From contig NZ_AUMW01000027.1 in the NCBI RefSeq assembly GCF_000430885.1, forward strand, positions 1 through 52,771: 52,771 nucleotides of DNA, written 5' to 3'. The DNA is from Desulfotruncus alcoholivorax DSM 16058. GTDB taxonomy: Bacteria > Bacillota > Desulfotomaculia > Desulfotomaculales > Desulfallaceae. Numbering within the stretch: position 1 is the first letter of the stretch; each line of letters begins with the position of its first letter. A model generated the notes under the pieces. That model had not been told where the DNA came from, searched no databases, and was given only the letters and a program-made list of their open reading frames with translations. A program made the position numbers and the translations under genes. Below are positions 52,006-52,771 of this stretch, piece after piece.

Positions 52006-52320
52006 TTAAAATAACAGGGTAGCACCGGAATCAATCTTCGGTGTTATTTCTTTTTTTAAGCCAAATAAGTCAACGATAATTTTTCCAGGATAAACTTCTA
52101 TTCGCTTAATAACCTGGCGTAAGGCCAACTTTTTCTCCGCACCGGTCATATTTGCCCAGTCCTCACGCATGGCAGCAGCTGTTGTAATCATTAACTCCGC
52201 ATTTTCCAGATCTCGGGTTGATGATTGTGCTTCTATTTGCTCCAGCTTATCCATGAGTATTTTTTCTTTTTCCAAGTATTCACCGTTTTTTTGTGCAAAT
52301 TGCTCTCTACTTATCAGACG
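52006..52320 (-). pseudogene. Serine recombinase C-terminal remnant
   Basis: On the reverse strand ~100 codons read ISREQFAQKNGEYLEKEKIL, then a coiled coil (MDKLEQIEAQSSTRDLENAE), then EKKLALRQVIKRIEVYPGKI, ending at TAA 52006-52008 right at the tRNA-Val CCA. This matches the post-zinc-ribbon tail of large serine recombinases (LRxVIKRIEVYPGxI-type). The catalytic and zinc parts are missing; the frame runs into unrelated sequence at ~52320. It is probably the leftover of an integrated element. Confidence 0.65.
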
Positions 52321-52476
52321 ATGGCTTATCGAAAGGAGGTTTTAAAAGAGTTAACCGACATCGGTACCGGTTTTGAGGTACAGCTGATGATATTAAAGCA
52401 GCTGCACCGGGCTAAAATCACTGAAGTGCCTTTGAACCTGGTGAACCGGGCGGCGAAAAACTGCACGAGTTACTGA
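52321..52476 (+). pseudogene. Fragment, possibly of a glycosyltransferase-2-like gene
   Basis: About 48 codons, MAYRKEVLKELTDIGTGFEV then QLMILKQLHRAKITEVPLNL, resemble the end of a family-2 glycosyltransferase catalytic domain (YRREVL, GFE, KITEVP). The frame breaks near 52450 (VNRAAKNC and stop), and from there the integrase frame is open. Only a fragment is present. The assignment is by eye and weak. Confidence 0.35.
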
Positions 52477-52771
52477 GCCAATACGAAATTAAGAAAATAG
52501 CTACTGGACAAACACACCCCGACATATCGGAAAAAATGAACATGTTTCTCATGGCTAAGAGAATGGAAGGCCTTAGTGAAAAAACTTTACGGAATTACCG
52601 CAAAACTATTCAAAGTTTCGGGGCATACACAGAAAAACCAGTAAACAAGATTGCCACAGAGGATATAAGAAATTGGCTTTCCAGTTATCCGGAATTAAAA
52701 ATTAGTACCATTAGGTACTATGTTAGCGTGCTGAGGACGTTTTATGATTATCTTTTAACGGAAGAACTTGT
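52455..52771 (+). CDS. Tyrosine recombinase / phage integrase, N-terminal part (partial)
   Basis: An open frame runs from at least 52455 to the window end. It encodes the SAM-like core-binding domain: MNMFLMAKRMEGLSEKTLRN, then YRKTIQSFGAYTEKPVNKIA, then TEDIRNWLSS and STIRYYVSVLRTFYDYLLTE, as in XerC/D and phage integrases. The catalytic RHRY domain is beyond the window. The first ATG is 52536, without a clear ribosome binding site, and upstream codons (EKLHELLSQYEIKK) look coding, so the start is uncertain. Its place after the tRNA array suggests an integrated element. Confidence 0.75.

Noticed and set aside
1-52771. CRISPR array, rRNA operon or complete insertion sequence
   Set aside because: No regularly spaced repeats, no rRNA sequence and no intact transposase were seen. 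Only recombinase fragments at the right end and short dispersed repeats are present.

Overview
The window looks like chromosomal DNA of an anaerobic, endospore-forming Firmicute of the Desulfotomaculum/Pelotomaculum type (Peptococcaceae sensu lato). This is an inference from gene content: sporulation genes (spoIIP, yqfC, yqfD), T-box, CIRCE and M-box regulation, strong purine-rich ribosome binding sites with many GTG/TTG starts, a tungsten aldehyde oxidoreductase with its cofactor genes, selenium metabolism, and pyruvate phosphate dikinase with its regulator. No rRNA gene is present to fix the taxonomy.

Layout. (1) 1-5000: a tungsten/molybdenum cofactor cluster. It holds the 3' end of an aldehyde:ferredoxin oxidoreductase, a MoaD-like sulfur carrier, a ModE-type regulator, a TupB-like permease, moaA, moaC, a MOSC protein, mobB and a moeB/thiF-type adenylyltransferase. 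(2) 5020-24000: the holA-rpsT-spoIIP-(yqxA position)-lepA-hemW-hrcA-grpE-dnaK-dnaJ-prmA-rsmE-mtaB-hinT-rpsU-nfeD-floA backbone, which follows the Bacillus subtilis order closely. Exceptions are a missing gpr and an inserted ECF-like sigma factor that is split by an in-frame stop codon. The heat-shock operon has a perfect CIRCE operator. (3) 23450-27760: accessory genes. larC1 and larB (nickel-pincer cofactor) are followed by a selenium island. In it, selD has an in-frame TGA at codon 17, and a divergent small thioredoxin-like gene has an in-frame TGA at codon 20. Both are best read as selenocysteine codons, each followed by a hairpin with a GGU-type loop. (4) 27800-38160: yqfC-yqfD-phoH-pgpH-ybeY-dgkA-cdd-era, then an M-box magnesium riboswitch in front of a corA transporter, convergent ubiX, recO and a DUF4342 gene. 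(5) 38265-51479: a glycine T-box (specifier GGG) with glyQ-glyS, ccpN-like regulator, PPDK regulator (apparently starting at ATT), ppdK, thpR, a flavoprotein, dGTPase, dnaG and sigA. (6) 51500-52771: a promoter and five tRNA genes (Asn, Met, Glu, Val, Val), then recombinase remnants and the start of a tyrosine recombinase. This looks like the edge of an integrated element.

How the genes work together. Most of the window is core information processing: DNA replication (holA, dnaG), transcription (sigA), translation (rpsT, rpsU, lepA, glyQS, era, ybeY, prmA, rsmE, mtaB, tRNAs) and protein folding (hrcA operon). Metal and cofactor biology is over-represented: W/Mo pterin, Ni pincer, Se and Mg2+. 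The most interesting observations are the two predicted selenoprotein genes side by side, the split sigma factor, the apparent AUU start codon, and a terminator-like hairpin that contains the yqfC ribosome binding site.
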